Numbered from the stretch's first letter, positions 36,487 through 45,208 are shown. The stretch: DNA of 64,000 nucleotides from Nocardia spumae (GCF_020733635.1 NZ_JAJFZL010000001.1:4030001-4094000), one strand, 5' to 3'. Made by a program: numbers and translations. Notes: generated from the sequence alone by a model not told the origin.

Positions 36487-36538
36487 TTGGCTACTGTAAA
36501 GCAGCAAATAGTGGACCAACTGCTGCTCTATTGGCTAC
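36487..36538. promoter_or_regulatory. AT-rich divergent promoter with repeated TTGGCTAC motifs
   Basis: TTGGCTAC occurs at 36487-36494 and 36531-36538, and a GCAGCA/TGCTGC dyad (36501-36506 and 36521-36526) lies between them. The spacer is visibly less GC-rich than its surroundings. Likely contains overlapping promoters and the TetR operator for the SDR and tetR genes. Confidence 0.45.
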
Positions 36539-36547
36539 CTTGGCCGG

Positions 36548-37117
36548 GTGAGAGCTGATGCCGCCCGCAATATCGAACTGGTGCTCACCACCGGCGCCCG
36601 GCTGCTCGCCGACGATCCGTCGGCCAGCCTGTCGGCCATCGCGGCCGCCGCGAACGTCGACCGGCGTACCGTCTACCGCCGCTTCGCCTCCCGCGACGAC
36701 CTGCTGGCGGCGGTGTATCGAGCGCGCTACGACGCGGTCGAGGAGGCCATCGTGAGCGCCCGGCTGCGGGAGGCGCCGGTCGCGGTCGCCCTGCATCGAT
36801 ACGTCGAGGCGATCGTCGCCGTCAACCGTCGCTGGCCCGTACAGACGGCCCGACTGGTGGCCGACGAGACCATCCGGGAACGGCGCGCCCCACTGATCGC
36901 CGAGGTCGACACATTTCTGCGCCGAGCCACCGACGACGGGCTGTTGCGCCCCGGCCTCCCCGAAGGCTGGGTATCGGCACTGCTGGCCCAGCTGACGGTC
37001 AACGCCGCCGAGGACCTACCGGACCTCGACCCCGCCCGCGCCGCCGACGTCGTGGTCGACACCCTGCTGCACGGTGTCGGCAACGTCCCGGAAGCGGAGC
37101 GCGGACCCGGCACTTGA
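36548..37117 (+). CDS. TetR/AcrR family transcriptional regulator
   Basis: A 189-residue TetR protein. The HTH (SLSAIAAAANVDRRTVYRRF) is near residues 30-50, and a C-terminal domain of the TetR_C type follows with QLTVNAAEDLP near the end. GTG start with GG-rich upstream sequence. Divergent from the SDR and followed by a quinone-oxidoreductase-like gene 33 bp later, which may be in the same transcript. Confidence 0.85.
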   Translation: MRADAARNIELVLTTGARLLADDPSASLSAIAAAANVDRRTVYRRFASRDDLLAAVYRARYDAVEEAIVSARLREAPVAVALHRYVEAIVAVNRRWPVQTARLVADETIRERRAPLIAEVDTFLRRATDDGLLRPGLPEGWVSALLAQLTVNAAEDLPDLDPARAADVVVDTLLHGVGNVPEAERGPGT

Positions 37118-37150
37118 CCTCAACATTGGCTGAGGTTGCAGGGTGAGATC

Positions 37151-38155
37151 ATGAAAGCGATACGTCTGCACGAATTCGGACCGGCCGAGAATCTGCGTTA
37201 CGAATCGGCGCCCGATCCGCTGCCCGCGGCCGGCCAGGTCCGGATCACCGTGGCGGCGGCCGGGATTCATCTGGTCGACACCCATCTGCGCCGAGGACTG
37301 CCCGGCCCCTACCCGCTGCCGCAGCTACCGACCATTCCCGGCCGGGAGGTCGCCGGCACCGTCGATCTGGTGGGCCCCGGCGTCGACCCGGATCTACTCG
37401 GCACCGCCGTCGTCACCCACCTGGGCACGGCACCGGGTGGCTACGCCGAACTGGCCGTCGCCGACGCGGCCCGGCTGCACTCGATTCCGAGCGAACTGGA
37501 CCCGGCCGCGGCGGTGGCGATGATCGGCACCGGCCGCACCACACTCGGCATCCTCGGATTCGCCGAACTCGAACCGGGACACCTCGCGGTGGTTCCCGCG
37601 GCGGCGGGCGGTATCGGAACGCTGCTGGTGCAGTATCTGCGCGCATCGGGGCTCACGGTCGTCGGACTGGCCGGCGGGCCGGACAAGGTCGCCACGGTGG
37701 CGGCCAACGGAGCCGACCTCGCCCTCGACTACACCGACCCCGGTTGGCCGGAGGCGGTGCGCGCACGGTTCGGGGAGCGGCCCGCCCACTGGGTCTTCGA
37801 CGGGGTCGGCGGGGCGGCCGGTCGAGCGGCGGTCGAACTGCTCGCACCGGGCGGTGCCCATCTGGTGTTCGGCTGGAGCGACACCGCCTTGGACATCGAC
37901 CGCGGCCACCTTGCCGCCCGCGGCATCACCTCGCGCTCGACCCTGGGTCCGGCGATGCTCGAACGCGGTGGCGGGATCGCGGCCCTCGAGACCCGCGCCC
38001 TGGCCGAAGCCGCATCCGGACGGCTACGACCGGCCGTACATCGCTTCGCCCTCACCGATGCCGCCGCCGCGCATCGGGCGCTCGAGCGGCGGGCCACCGT
38101 CGGGAAGGTGATTCTCGAGCCCTCACGGTCGATAACTGTAAGATTGCTGACGTAA
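37151..38155 (+). CDS. Zinc-independent MDR family dehydrogenase (quinone oxidoreductase-like)
   Basis: A 334-residue medium-chain dehydrogenase. The N-terminal catalytic domain starts MKAIRLHEFGPAENL and includes PTIPGREVAGTV; the Rossmann domain has VVPAAAGGIGTLLVQYL near residue 150. No zinc-ligand cysteines are seen, so it is probably an NADPH:quinone reductase-like enzyme. Ends GKVILEP plus a short extra tail. Lies 33 bp after tetR; likely regulated by it. Confidence 0.86.
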   Translation: MKAIRLHEFGPAENLRYESAPDPLPAAGQVRITVAAAGIHLVDTHLRRGLPGPYPLPQLPTIPGREVAGTVDLVGPGVDPDLLGTAVVTHLGTAPGGYAELAVADAARLHSIPSELDPAAAVAMIGTGRTTLGILGFAELEPGHLAVVPAAAGGIGTLLVQYLRASGLTVVGLAGGPDKVATVAANGADLALDYTDPGWPEAVRARFGERPAHWVFDGVGGAAGRAAVELLAPGGAHLVFGWSDTALDIDRGHLAARGITSRSTLGPAMLERGGGIAALETRALAEAASGRLRPAVHRFALTDAAAAHRALERRATVGKVILEPSRSITVRLLT

Positions 38156-38262
38156 TTGATTCGTAGCCTCCCGCGTCGCTCGCGGCTCCTACGCTGGAGG
38201 TCGCGTCTCGTTCTCACGGCCCGCGACGGAGGCCGGCGGGCGCACGCAGAGGAGGTTCGTCC

Positions 38263-39090
38263 ATGCCTGTGTGTACCACGCGCGACGGGGTCGACATCTA
38301 CTACAAGGATTGGGGGTCGGGCCGCCCGGTGGTGTTCATCCACGGCTGGCCGCTCAATGCCGACGCCTGGGACGATCAGTTGAAACACGTCGCGGACAAC
38401 GGATTTCGTGGCATCGCGCACGATCGCCGCGGTCACGGGCGCTCGGCGCAGCCGTGGAGCGGCTACGACTTCGACACCTTCGCCGACGATCTCGACGACC
38501 TGCTCACCCAACTCGACCTACGCGATGTGACCTTGGTCGCGCATTCCATGGGCGGCGGCGAACTGGCTCGCTACATCGGCCGTCACGGGACCGACCGCAT
38601 CCGCTCCGCAGTGTTGCTGTCGGCTATCCCGCCCTTGATGGCTCGTACCGCCGACAACCCCGAAGGCGTGCCCGACGAGGTGTTCGATCAGATCAAGAAG
38701 GGCATCCTGAACGAACGTTCGCAGTTCTGGCGCGACACCTCCGAGGGCTTCTTCAGCGCCAACCGGCCGGGCACCAAGGCCACCCAGGGCAATCGGGACG
38801 CGTTCTGGTTCATGGCGATGCACGAGTCGATCGAGGCCGGCGTGCGCTGCGTGGACGCCTTCGGATACACCGATTTCACCGCCGACCTCGAGAAATTCGA
38901 CGTGCCCACCCTGCTGGTGCACGGCGACGACGACCAGGTCGTCCCCATCGACGCCACCGCCCGTAAGGGGGCCAAGATCATCCCGAACGCCACCCTGACC
39001 GTCTACGAGGGGGGTTCCCACGGTATCGCGCTGGTCCCCGGGGACAAGGAGCGTTTCAACACCGATCTGCTGACATTCCTGCAGAGCTGA
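38263..39090 (+). CDS. Alpha/beta hydrolase, non-heme chloroperoxidase-like
   Basis: A 275-residue alpha/beta hydrolase. HGWPLNADAWD forms the oxyanion region, Ser in VAHSMGGGELAR is the nucleophile (near residue 98), Asp in HGDDDQVVP (near residue 226) and His in GGSHGIAL (near residue 255) complete the triad. Residues match the cofactor-free haloperoxidase/esterase group. An AGGAGG motif precedes the ATG by about 8 bases. It ends at a strong terminator. Confidence 0.88.
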   Translation: MPVCTTRDGVDIYYKDWGSGRPVVFIHGWPLNADAWDDQLKHVADNGFRGIAHDRRGHGRSAQPWSGYDFDTFADDLDDLLTQLDLRDVTLVAHSMGGGELARYIGRHGTDRIRSAVLLSAIPPLMARTADNPEGVPDEVFDQIKKGILNERSQFWRDTSEGFFSANRPGTKATQGNRDAFWFMAMHESIEAGVRCVDAFGYTDFTADLEKFDVPTLLVHGDDDQVVPIDATARKGAKIIPNATLTVYEGGSHGIALVPGDKERFNTDLLTFLQS

Positions 39091-39096
39091 ACCGGA

Positions 39097-39129
39097 CCCC
39101 GCTCGCGGGCAACATACCCGCGAGCGGGG
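39097..39129. terminator. Bidirectional terminator hairpin
   Basis: A perfect 13-bp inverted repeat (arms 39097-39109 and 39117-39129, loop CAACATA) lies between the convergent hydrolase and RibD-like genes. Confidence 0.75.
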
Positions 39130-39180
39130 AATCGGCGCTCATCGCCGTGTCCCCGAAGCGCGATGGCCCGCTCGGACGGC

Positions 39181-39792
39181 CTAGCGGCGGACCTTGAATT
39201 TCAGGTGTAGCACCCGCTCGCCCCGGACGACCACGTGCGGATCCTCCAGCAGGCAATGCCCGTCGATACCGCCGAAGTAGCGTTTCCCCGCGCCGAACAC
39301 CACCGGCACCATATCCATCGCGACCTCGTCCACCAGCCCGGCGGCGAGAATCTGAGCTCCCACCTCACCGGCGTTCACGCTGACCGTTCGCTCCCCCGCC
39401 AGCTCTCGGGCCTTGCCGATCGCGGCTCGCACCCCGTCGACGAAGTGGTACGACGCCTCCGGATGCCAGCCTTCGGGTTTGGGCCGATGCGACACCACCA
39501 CCACGTGTTCGCCCGCGGGCGGGCGGCCCTCCCAGCCGTTCACCAGGTCGAACAGGTGGCGGCCCATCACGATCACGCCGATCGACTGCCACATCGACCG
39601 GACGTATTCCGCGGAGGCGGCCGACACCCGGAAGCCCAGACCCGCTCCGGAATGATCGAACAGCGGGTCGTCGGTGTCGGTGATCGGGGTGTCACCGCTG
39701 AAGTACCACTCGTGCAGCGGTCCGACATCGTCTTTCTCGTCGGCGATGAAGCCGTCCAGCGACACCACGTTGTGCATGATTACCGTGCCCAC
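39181..39792 (-). CDS. Dihydrofolate reductase family protein (RibD C-terminal-like)
   Basis: A 203-residue protein of the DHFR/RibD-C superfamily: an N-terminal NVVSLDGFIA strand, MGRHLFDLVNGW, VVVSHRP and a C-terminal VVFGAGKRYFGG. These NADPH-binding proteins are common in actinobacteria; their substrates are mostly unknown, and this is probably not the essential FolA. Located 73 bp downstream of the AraC gene on the same strand. Confidence 0.85.
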   Translation of the reverse strand: MGTVIMHNVVSLDGFIADEKDDVGPLHEWYFSGDTPITDTDDPLFDHSGAGLGFRVSAASAEYVRSMWQSIGVIVMGRHLFDLVNGWEGRPPAGEHVVVVSHRPKPEGWHPEASYHFVDGVRAAIGKARELAGERTVSVNAGEVGAQILAAGLVDEVAMDMVPVVFGAGKRYFGGIDGHCLLEDPHVVVRGERVLHLKFKVRR

Positions 39793-39865
39793 AGATTCTC
39801 CTCGAATGCCCGTGCGGATGTCGTTTCGATCGTGCCGATCCGGACGGCGCCGGGCTTGTAGAAAA

Positions 39866-40708
39866 TCACTCGGCGGGCATCGGACCGCTGTCGGGCGGAA
39901 AGCCCCGCGCGGCCGGAAACCGGCGCCGCAGCGCCACGTACTGGGTCGGGGTGTGGCCGGTGAAGTCCTTGAACTCTCTGCTGCAGTGAGCCTGGTCGAA
40001 ATAGCCTGCGGTGTAGGCGATCTCCGTCCAGTCGACCGGGCGCGAGGCGTCCACGGACAGGATCACCCGCGCGAAGCGGTAGATTCGCGCCACCCGCTTC
40101 GGCGTCACCCCGATATGCGATGTGAACTGCGCGGCCAAATAGTTGGCGCTCACGCCGGCCGCATCGGTCAGCGCGCCGACCGGCATCGCGCCGTGGGCCC
40201 TCGCCAACCGCGCGCCCGCGTACCGAACCAGGTCGAGGCCGCGAACGGGTGTTTCGGCCAGCCGCGAGCGCAGTTCCTCCTCCACCACATCCAGCGCCTC
40301 GGCAGCCGAGACGCCGGCGCCGACCCGGTTGCGGATGCGATCCGCGGATCGCTGCCAGAGTTCGTCGAGGGGCACCCATCGATCACGCAGCTCACCGGCC
40401 GGGACGCCGACGAACGGCGCCATGCCCCACGGCTTGAAATGCACCCCGACCAGCCGCAGGCGGGCGGGGTACTCGACTACGAAACGCCTGGTCCATACCC
40501 CCATGAACCATCCATCGCACATCAGGGCCGGTGGCATCGAAGGCTCGCCGTCCCACAGGCGGACCGGCTCGCCCAGGTTGACGAACAGGTGCGCCGACGG
40601 CATCGGCGGGACGGTCATCCGGCGGTGGCGCGGGATCCCGGTCAGGACATAGATGTCGTCGACGAAACGGTCCAGCGGCGGGGCGGGCACCCGGGCGACG
40701 TATCGCAT
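39866..40708 (-). CDS. AraC family transcriptional regulator
   Basis: A 280-residue regulator. Residues about 1-150 form a DUF6597-type N-terminal sensing domain (MPSAHLFVNLGEP, GVHFKPWGMAPF), and residues about 170-265 form the double HTH with ALTDAAGVSANYLAAQF and the AraC signature IAYTAGYFDQAHCSREFKDFTGHTPTQY (split). It may control the RibD-like gene downstream. Confidence 0.88.
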   Translation of the reverse strand: MRYVARVPAPPLDRFVDDIYVLTGIPRHRRMTVPPMPSAHLFVNLGEPVRLWDGEPSMPPALMCDGWFMGVWTRRFVVEYPARLRLVGVHFKPWGMAPFVGVPAGELRDRWVPLDELWQRSADRIRNRVGAGVSAAEALDVVEEELRSRLAETPVRGLDLVRYAGARLARAHGAMPVGALTDAAGVSANYLAAQFTSHIGVTPKRVARIYRFARVILSVDASRPVDWTEIAYTAGYFDQAHCSREFKDFTGHTPTQYVALRRRFPAARGFPPDSGPMPAE

Positions 40709-40743
40709 GGGTCAAGTGTCGCCGATGGGCCGGCCCCGGTTGC

Positions 40744-41619
40744 CTAGGTCGCGCGGAAGCTGCGCGCCATCAATCGCTGTGCGGGACCGCGGGTCATATC
40801 GGTCCACGCCTGCAACGGGCCGCTCCACCACGGCGAGATCTCGACCGGTTTGGCGGTGACCGCGTGGCACACCAGGTCGGCGGCCTCGTGTGCGGTGAGT
40901 CCGGGCATCGATCCGAAATCGGTCGGTGCGCTCATGCGCGTATGCACCAGCGGCATGTAGATCGAGGTGGTGCTGACCCCGTCCGCGGCGATTTCGGTGG
41001 CCACCGTCCGTAACCACTGATCGAAGGCCGCTTTCGACGCGCCGTAGGCGGCCCAGCGCGGAGCCGGCGGCATCCGCAGACCCCAGGTGGACATGTTGAC
41101 GATATGTCCCTGCCGGCGCTCGCGCATCGTGGGCAGCAGCGTCAGCAACAATCGCACCGGGCCGAGGTAGTTGATATCGATCGTGCGGGTGAAATCGTGG
41201 AAACGGTCGTAGGATTCGTCGATCGAGCGACGAATCGAGCGACCGGCGTTGTTGATCACCATGTCGACCCGGCCGTGTGTGGCGAGCACCGTGCGGGCCA
41301 GTTCGTCGACGGCGTCCATATCGGTGAGGTCGGCGCGGTAGCTGTGCGCGACGCCGCCCGCGGCGGTGATGGCGTCGGCCGCTGCTTCGAGTTCGTCGCC
41401 GGATCGGGCGACCATCACCACCACCGCGCCCGCGGCGGCCAGTTTGCCGGCGGCGACCTTGCCGATGCCGTGCGATGCGCCGGTCACCAGCACCACCCGC
41501 CCGGAGACGGCCGCGCGCAGATCCTTCGCGCGCGGCCGAGTGGTCGGGTACAGCAGCCGGGTGGCGATCCGTTCGGCCAGCGGACGCCCGGGGGAATCGT
41601 TCGAGACACTGTCTGTCAC
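40744..41619 (-). CDS. SDR family oxidoreductase
   Basis: A 291-residue SDR with a short N-terminal extension before VVLVTGASHGIGKVA (near residue 45), VINNAGRSIRR near residue 120, catalytic Ser in VNMSTWGL and YGASKAAF near residue 190. The ERIATRLLYP segment and the tail WTDMTRGPAQRLMARSF resemble mycobacterial SDRs thought to act on lipids or fatty acids. The GTG start follows the gene's usual N-terminus (TDSVSND). It lies 35 bp upstream of the araC gene. Confidence 0.86.
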   Translation of the reverse strand: MTDSVSNDSPGRPLAERIATRLLYPTTRPRAKDLRAAVSGRVVLVTGASHGIGKVAAGKLAAAGAVVVMVARSGDELEAAADAITAAGGVAHSYRADLTDMDAVDELARTVLATHGRVDMVINNAGRSIRRSIDESYDRFHDFTRTIDINYLGPVRLLLTLLPTMRERRQGHIVNMSTWGLRMPPAPRWAAYGASKAAFDQWLRTVATEIAADGVSTTSIYMPLVHTRMSAPTDFGSMPGLTAHEAADLVCHAVTAKPVEISPWWSGPLQAWTDMTRGPAQRLMARSFRAT

Positions 41620-41707
41620 AGCCGAAACTGTATTGGCGGGCCCGGCACCGCGGGGCCGGAATGGCCCCACCGGAATCGCGCCGGCGCCATCGAGCGCCGA
41701 AACCGGC

Positions 41708-43228
41708 TCAGTCCGGACCGGCTTGCGCGGTCGCCGGATCCACCGCACGCCGGCGCCGCCGCGACGAGGTTGCCGCCGCCGCGACCGCCATCGCGATCAG
41801 CAGCGCCGCGCCGACGGCCACCGCGGTGTGCATCCCGGTGACGAACGAGGTCTGCGCCGCGCGGACGACCCCGGCATCGCCGTGGTGCTCCACGATCGTC
41901 TCCCCCAATGTGTCGGCGAAGTCGCCGCCGGACCGGAAGATCAGCGCGGCCAGCGAGCCCAGCAGCGACAAGCCCAGCGCATTGCCCAGTTCGAAACTGG
42001 TCTCGCTGATACCGACGGCCGAGCCCGCGCGCTCGGCCGGAACCGACGACACCGCGACCTCCGACACCAGGGTGAACACGATGCCGTAGCCGAGGCCCGC
42101 GATCGTGGAACCCGCCAGGTACCAGCCGATTCCACTGTCGACACCGATGCCCAGCAGCGCCAGATTGCCGACGGCGGCCGCGCTGAGCGCCAGCACGAAC
42201 GACCCCCGGGTGCCGAGCCGGCGTGCCACCCGGGCGCCGCCCATCGAGCAGACGAAGACCGCGATGGCCGCGGGAATACCCAGCAGCGCGGCGCCCAGGA
42301 CGTCGCGCCCCGCGACCGTCTGCAGATACGTGCTGGTGAGATAGCTCATTCCCGCCAGCGACATCATGCCCACCGTCGAGGATCCGATGGCCACCCGGAA
42401 CAGCCCGCGGCGGAACAGGCTCAGATCCAGTAGCGGATCGGTCAGCACCCGCTGCCGCCGCACGAACGCCACCAGCACCGCGATACCGGCGATCGCGAGA
42501 ACCACCGACACCGCGTCGACGCCCTCGGCGGCGGCGCGCTTGACCGCGTACACCAGCGGCAGGATGCCACCGATCGACATGACCACGCTGACCGGATCGA
42601 GCGGTCCACGCCCGGACGAGCGGTGTTCGGGTAGCAGCAGCGGAGCCAGCGCCAGCAGTACCAGCAACACCGGTGTGTTGATCAGGAAGATGGAACCCCA
42701 CCAGAACTTGTGCAGCAGCAGCCCGCCGATCACCGGGCCCACCGCCGAGCCGCCCGCGAAGAACGCCGTCCAGATGCCGATGGCCGTCCCGCGCGCCCGC
42801 GCATCGGCGAACAGGCTCGAGATCAGCGCCAGACTCGACGGCAGCAGGGTCGCACCGCCGACACCCATCAGCGCCCGCGCCACGATGAGCATGCCGGCGC
42901 CGGAGGCGAAGGCCGCCATCAGCGAGGCGAGTCCGAACACCGTGGCACCCGCGAGCAGAATGGTCCGGCGGCCGATGCGGTCGCCGAGATTGCCCATGGT
43001 GATGAGCAGCCCCGCGATCATGAATCCGTAGATGTCGAGGATCCACAGTTGCTGTTCGGCCGACGGGTTGAGGTGTTCGGTCAGTGTCGGCATCGCCAGA
43101 TACAGCACCGACATATCCATCGACACCAGCAGTACCGGCAGCACCAGCACTGCCAGGCCGAACCAGGCCCGACGGGGAGTAGCGCTCGGCGCGGCGCGCA
43201 CCGCCGCCGAGGTATGTATGCCGACCAT
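41708..43228 (-). CDS. MFS drug exporter, DHA2 (14-TM) family
   Basis: About 506 residues with 14 hydrophobic helices. Motif A GNLGDRIGRRTIL and motif C-like GGSAVGPVIGGLLL match drug:H+ antiporters of the DHA2/EmrB-QacA type. It probably exports a hydrophobic cation or antibiotic at the cytoplasmic membrane. Two start codons are adjacent (GTG 43231 and ATG 43228); the ATG is used. Divergent from a TetR gene over an exceptionally regular operator. Confidence 0.9.
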   Translation of the reverse strand: MVGIHTSAAVRAAPSATPRRAWFGLAVLVLPVLLVSMDMSVLYLAMPTLTEHLNPSAEQQLWILDIYGFMIAGLLITMGNLGDRIGRRTILLAGATVFGLASLMAAFASGAGMLIVARALMGVGGATLLPSSLALISSLFADARARGTAIGIWTAFFAGGSAVGPVIGGLLLHKFWWGSIFLINTPVLLVLLALAPLLLPEHRSSGRGPLDPVSVVMSIGGILPLVYAVKRAAAEGVDAVSVVLAIAGIAVLVAFVRRQRVLTDPLLDLSLFRRGLFRVAIGSSTVGMMSLAGMSYLTSTYLQTVAGRDVLGAALLGIPAAIAVFVCSMGGARVARRLGTRGSFVLALSAAAVGNLALLGIGVDSGIGWYLAGSTIAGLGYGIVFTLVSEVAVSSVPAERAGSAVGISETSFELGNALGLSLLGSLAALIFRSGGDFADTLGETIVEHHGDAGVVRAAQTSFVTGMHTAVAVGAALLIAMAVAAAATSSRRRRRAVDPATAQAGPD

Positions 43229-43244
43229 CACCTATCCTTCTCCA

Positions 43245-43287
43245 CGATGCGTACGTCGTACGCGGCCCGGGTACAGCGTACGCATCG
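43245..43287. promoter_or_regulatory. Operator with 11-bp perfect inverted repeat between MFS and TetR genes
   Basis: CGATGCGTACG (43245-43255) and CGTACGCATCG (43277-43287) are perfect inverted arms; inside the left side, GCGTACGTCGTACGC (43249-43263) is itself a perfect 7-1-7 palindrome. The hexamer CGTACG occurs three times (43250, 43257, 43277). It spans the space from 17 bp upstream of the MFS start to 27 bp before the tetR start. Confidence 0.75.
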
Positions 43288-43313
43288 GGCCGCGGAAAGG
43301 AAAGCGAGATTCC

Positions 43314-44057
43314 ATGCCGGATGATTCCCACCCACCCGCACCGGACGATTCCCACCCACCCGCACCGGACGATCCCCACGCACCGGCGCGGGGCAGATCC
43401 CACTCCGAGCGGCTGACCCGCGCGGCGATCGTCGACACGGCCATCGCCCTGGCCGACGCCGACGGCATCGAGGGGTTGTCGATGCGCCGCATCGCCGACC
43501 GGATGGGTGTGGGCGCGATGTCGCTGTACCGGCATGTGCCGAACAAGGACGCGCTGCTGGCCGAGATGACCGACGAGGTCGCCCGCCGCTATCCGTATCC
43601 GGAGCCGGATTCGGGCTGGACCTGGCGCGAACGGGTGCGGGCGGCCGCCGACATCGACTGGCAGCTGTACCGGCTGCACCCGTGGGTGCTGTTCACCTTC
43701 GCGGTGCCGCGCTACAACTTCGGGCCGCACAGCCTGGCCTGTCTCGCCTGGCTGACCGAAGGATTCACCGAGCTGACCGACGATCGGCGCGAGGCCACCC
43801 GGATGGCGCTGCAGGTGTGGAGCTATATCGCCGGCATCGCCCTGCAGCAGGTCAGCGCGTCGATGCTGGCCGAACGCGATGCCGACGACGAGGAGACCTC
43901 CGGTCTGACGGCACTACTGGAAGGCACGCCGCGCTGGCCCAGCCCCCCGGCACTGGCGCCGCTCGAGGGGACAGGAACCGGCGATCTGCTCGATCCGGAG
44001 CGGCAACTGCACTCCGGCCTGATCGCGATGTGCGACGGATTCGCCGCCAGGCACTGA
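43314..44057 (+). CDS. TetR family transcriptional regulator with N-terminal octapeptide repeats
   Basis: A 247-residue TetR regulator of the TetR_C_1 type (TetR/tetracycline-repressor-like C-terminal domain). It begins with two exact and one degenerate PDDSHPPA repeats, then the HTH at residues about 40-80 (AIALADADGIEGLSMRRIADRMGVGAMSLYRH split). The C-terminal domain is helical and ends LIAMCDGFAARH. AAAGGAAAG precedes the ATG. Very likely represses the divergent MFS exporter and itself. Confidence 0.88.
   Translation: MPDDSHPPAPDDSHPPAPDDPHAPARGRSHSERLTRAAIVDTAIALADADGIEGLSMRRIADRMGVGAMSLYRHVPNKDALLAEMTDEVARRYPYPEPDSGWTWRERVRAAADIDWQLYRLHPWVLFTFAVPRYNFGPHSLACLAWLTEGFTELTDDRREATRMALQVWSYIAGIALQQVSASMLAERDADDEETSGLTALLEGTPRWPSPPALAPLEGTGTGDLLDPERQLHSGLIAMCDGFAARH
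43317..43388 (+). repeat. 24-bp tandem repeats in tetR, two exact and one degenerate
   Basis: Units at 43317-43340, 43341-43364 and 43365-43388. The first two encode the same peptide PDDSHPPA and differ only at a synonymous base in the Asp codons; the third encodes PDDPHAPA. In-frame period of 24 bp, within the disordered N-terminus before the HTH. Confidence 0.85.
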
Positions 44058-44105
44058 CCAGCGCCGGATCCCGCCGCCCCGCAACGACTTCGGCGGAGGT
44101 TTTCG

Positions 44106-44187
44106 CTCACGGTGAGTCTTGGTGGTGGCAAAACGGCCGCGGCCGAGGATAATTCGTGCGGCCACTCGGTGTGCCACCCGAGCGGCC
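44106..44187 (+). promoter_or_regulatory. Leader region of the cysteine dioxygenase gene with palindrome and hairpin
   Basis: CTCACGGTGAG (44106-44116) is a 5-1-5 palindrome. At 44160-44187 a hairpin forms from GGCC and CTCGG pairing with CCGAG and GGCC around a short loop, with one mismatch; it ends 29 bp before the GTG start. May be an operator plus a structured 5' leader. Confidence 0.4.
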
Positions 44188-44216
44188 CCTGATCCGCACG
44201 ACACATAAGGGGTAGT

Positions 44217-44741
44217 GTGACCACGGCTTTGCCAGTGAATCTGAAGCATGCCAGAGATATTCATCCGAGCCTCGACGTGCCGCTACTACACGAGGCCGTT
44301 GTCCCGGAACGAGCGCTGTGGTCACCGGCGGAGTTGCACGAGCTGACCGCGGTCGTGGCCAGCGAGCTGGCGACCCCCCTGCTCGATATCGTGCGATTCG
44401 ACACCACGCAGCGCTGGTGGGCCCGGCTCGCACTCACCATGGGCGTGGAACTGTGGCTGCTGTCCTGGGCGCCCGGGCAGGGTACCGAACCACACGACCA
44501 CGGCGGCGCGGCCGGATCGTTCACCGTCTCCATCGGCGAACTCCACGAGGAGTACCGCCACGGGGCCGGGCCCGTGCGTTCGGCGACCTGGCAGGCCGGT
44601 GACACGGTGGCGTTCGGACCCGAGCGCGCCCATCAGCTGCTCAACCGCGGCGCCCGTCCAGCCGCCACGGTGCACGCCTACTCACCGCCGTTGCGCCCGG
44701 TCCGCGATTACCGGGCACTGACCGATTTCACGGGTGTGTGA
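44217..44741 (+). CDS. Cysteine dioxygenase family protein
   Basis: A 174-residue cupin of the cysteine dioxygenase family. Iron ligands His93 and His95 lie in PHDHGGAAG, and His139 in ERAHQLLN, matching the three-His site. The Y residue of the C-terminal VHAYSPPLRP is the conserved active-site tyrosine. It converts cysteine (or a close thiol) to the sulfinic acid. GTG start with AAGGGG 6 bases upstream. A rhodanese gene follows 40 bp later, pointing to sulfur catabolism. Confidence 0.88.
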   Translation: MTTALPVNLKHARDIHPSLDVPLLHEAVVPERALWSPAELHELTAVVASELATPLLDIVRFDTTQRWWARLALTMGVELWLLSWAPGQGTEPHDHGGAAGSFTVSIGELHEEYRHGAGPVRSATWQAGDTVAFGPERAHQLLNRGARPAATVHAYSPPLRPVRDYRALTDFTGV

Positions 44742-44781
44742 CCATACGGGTGGATCACCGCGCACGAGAGGAGAAACGGGT

Positions 44782-45174
44782 ATGAGCGCCGAGGATCTAC
44801 TCGCACAGGCGCGGGCCGGATTGGATCGGGTCACCCCCGGCGAGGCGCAGCGGCGCTTGGAACACGGCGCGCTGGTCGTCGATATCCGCCCGCACGCCAA
44901 CCGGCTCGCCGAGGGGGAGATTCCGGGATCCGTCGTGGTCGAGCGCATCGTGCTGGAGTGGCGCCTCGACCCGACCGGGAGCCACCGGCTGCCCGGCCTG
45001 TCGCCCGAGACCGAGGTGGTGATCGTCTGTAACGAGGGCTACGCCTCGAGCCTGGCCGCCGCCGACGCCCGCCGGCTCGGGCTGGCCCACGCCACCGATC
45101 TCGTCGGCGGGTTCCGGGCCTGGAAGGCCGCGGGCCTGCCGGTATCGCCCGGCGGCACCCCCGCGGTTCCGTAG
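44782..45174 (+). CDS. Rhodanese-like sulfurtransferase
   Basis: A 130-residue single-domain rhodanese. The active-site Cys is in VIVCNEGYASSLAA (near residue 90), preceded by VVDIRP and followed by DLVGGFRAWKAAGLPV. AGGAG precedes the ATG. Together with the upstream dioxygenase it probably handles sulfane sulfur from cysteine. Confidence 0.88.
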   Translation: MSAEDLLAQARAGLDRVTPGEAQRRLEHGALVVDIRPHANRLAEGEIPGSVVVERIVLEWRLDPTGSHRLPGLSPETEVVIVCNEGYASSLAAADARRLGLAHATDLVGGFRAWKAAGLPVSPGGTPAVP

Positions 45175-45208
45175 CGACGACACCCGCGGACGGCGGGCCG
45201 GTTGCCGA

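Noticed and set aside
44119..44153. TTGGTG and GATAAT as promoter elements for the cysteine dioxygenase gene
   Set aside because: The spacing of about 23 bp is too long for a normal promoter.
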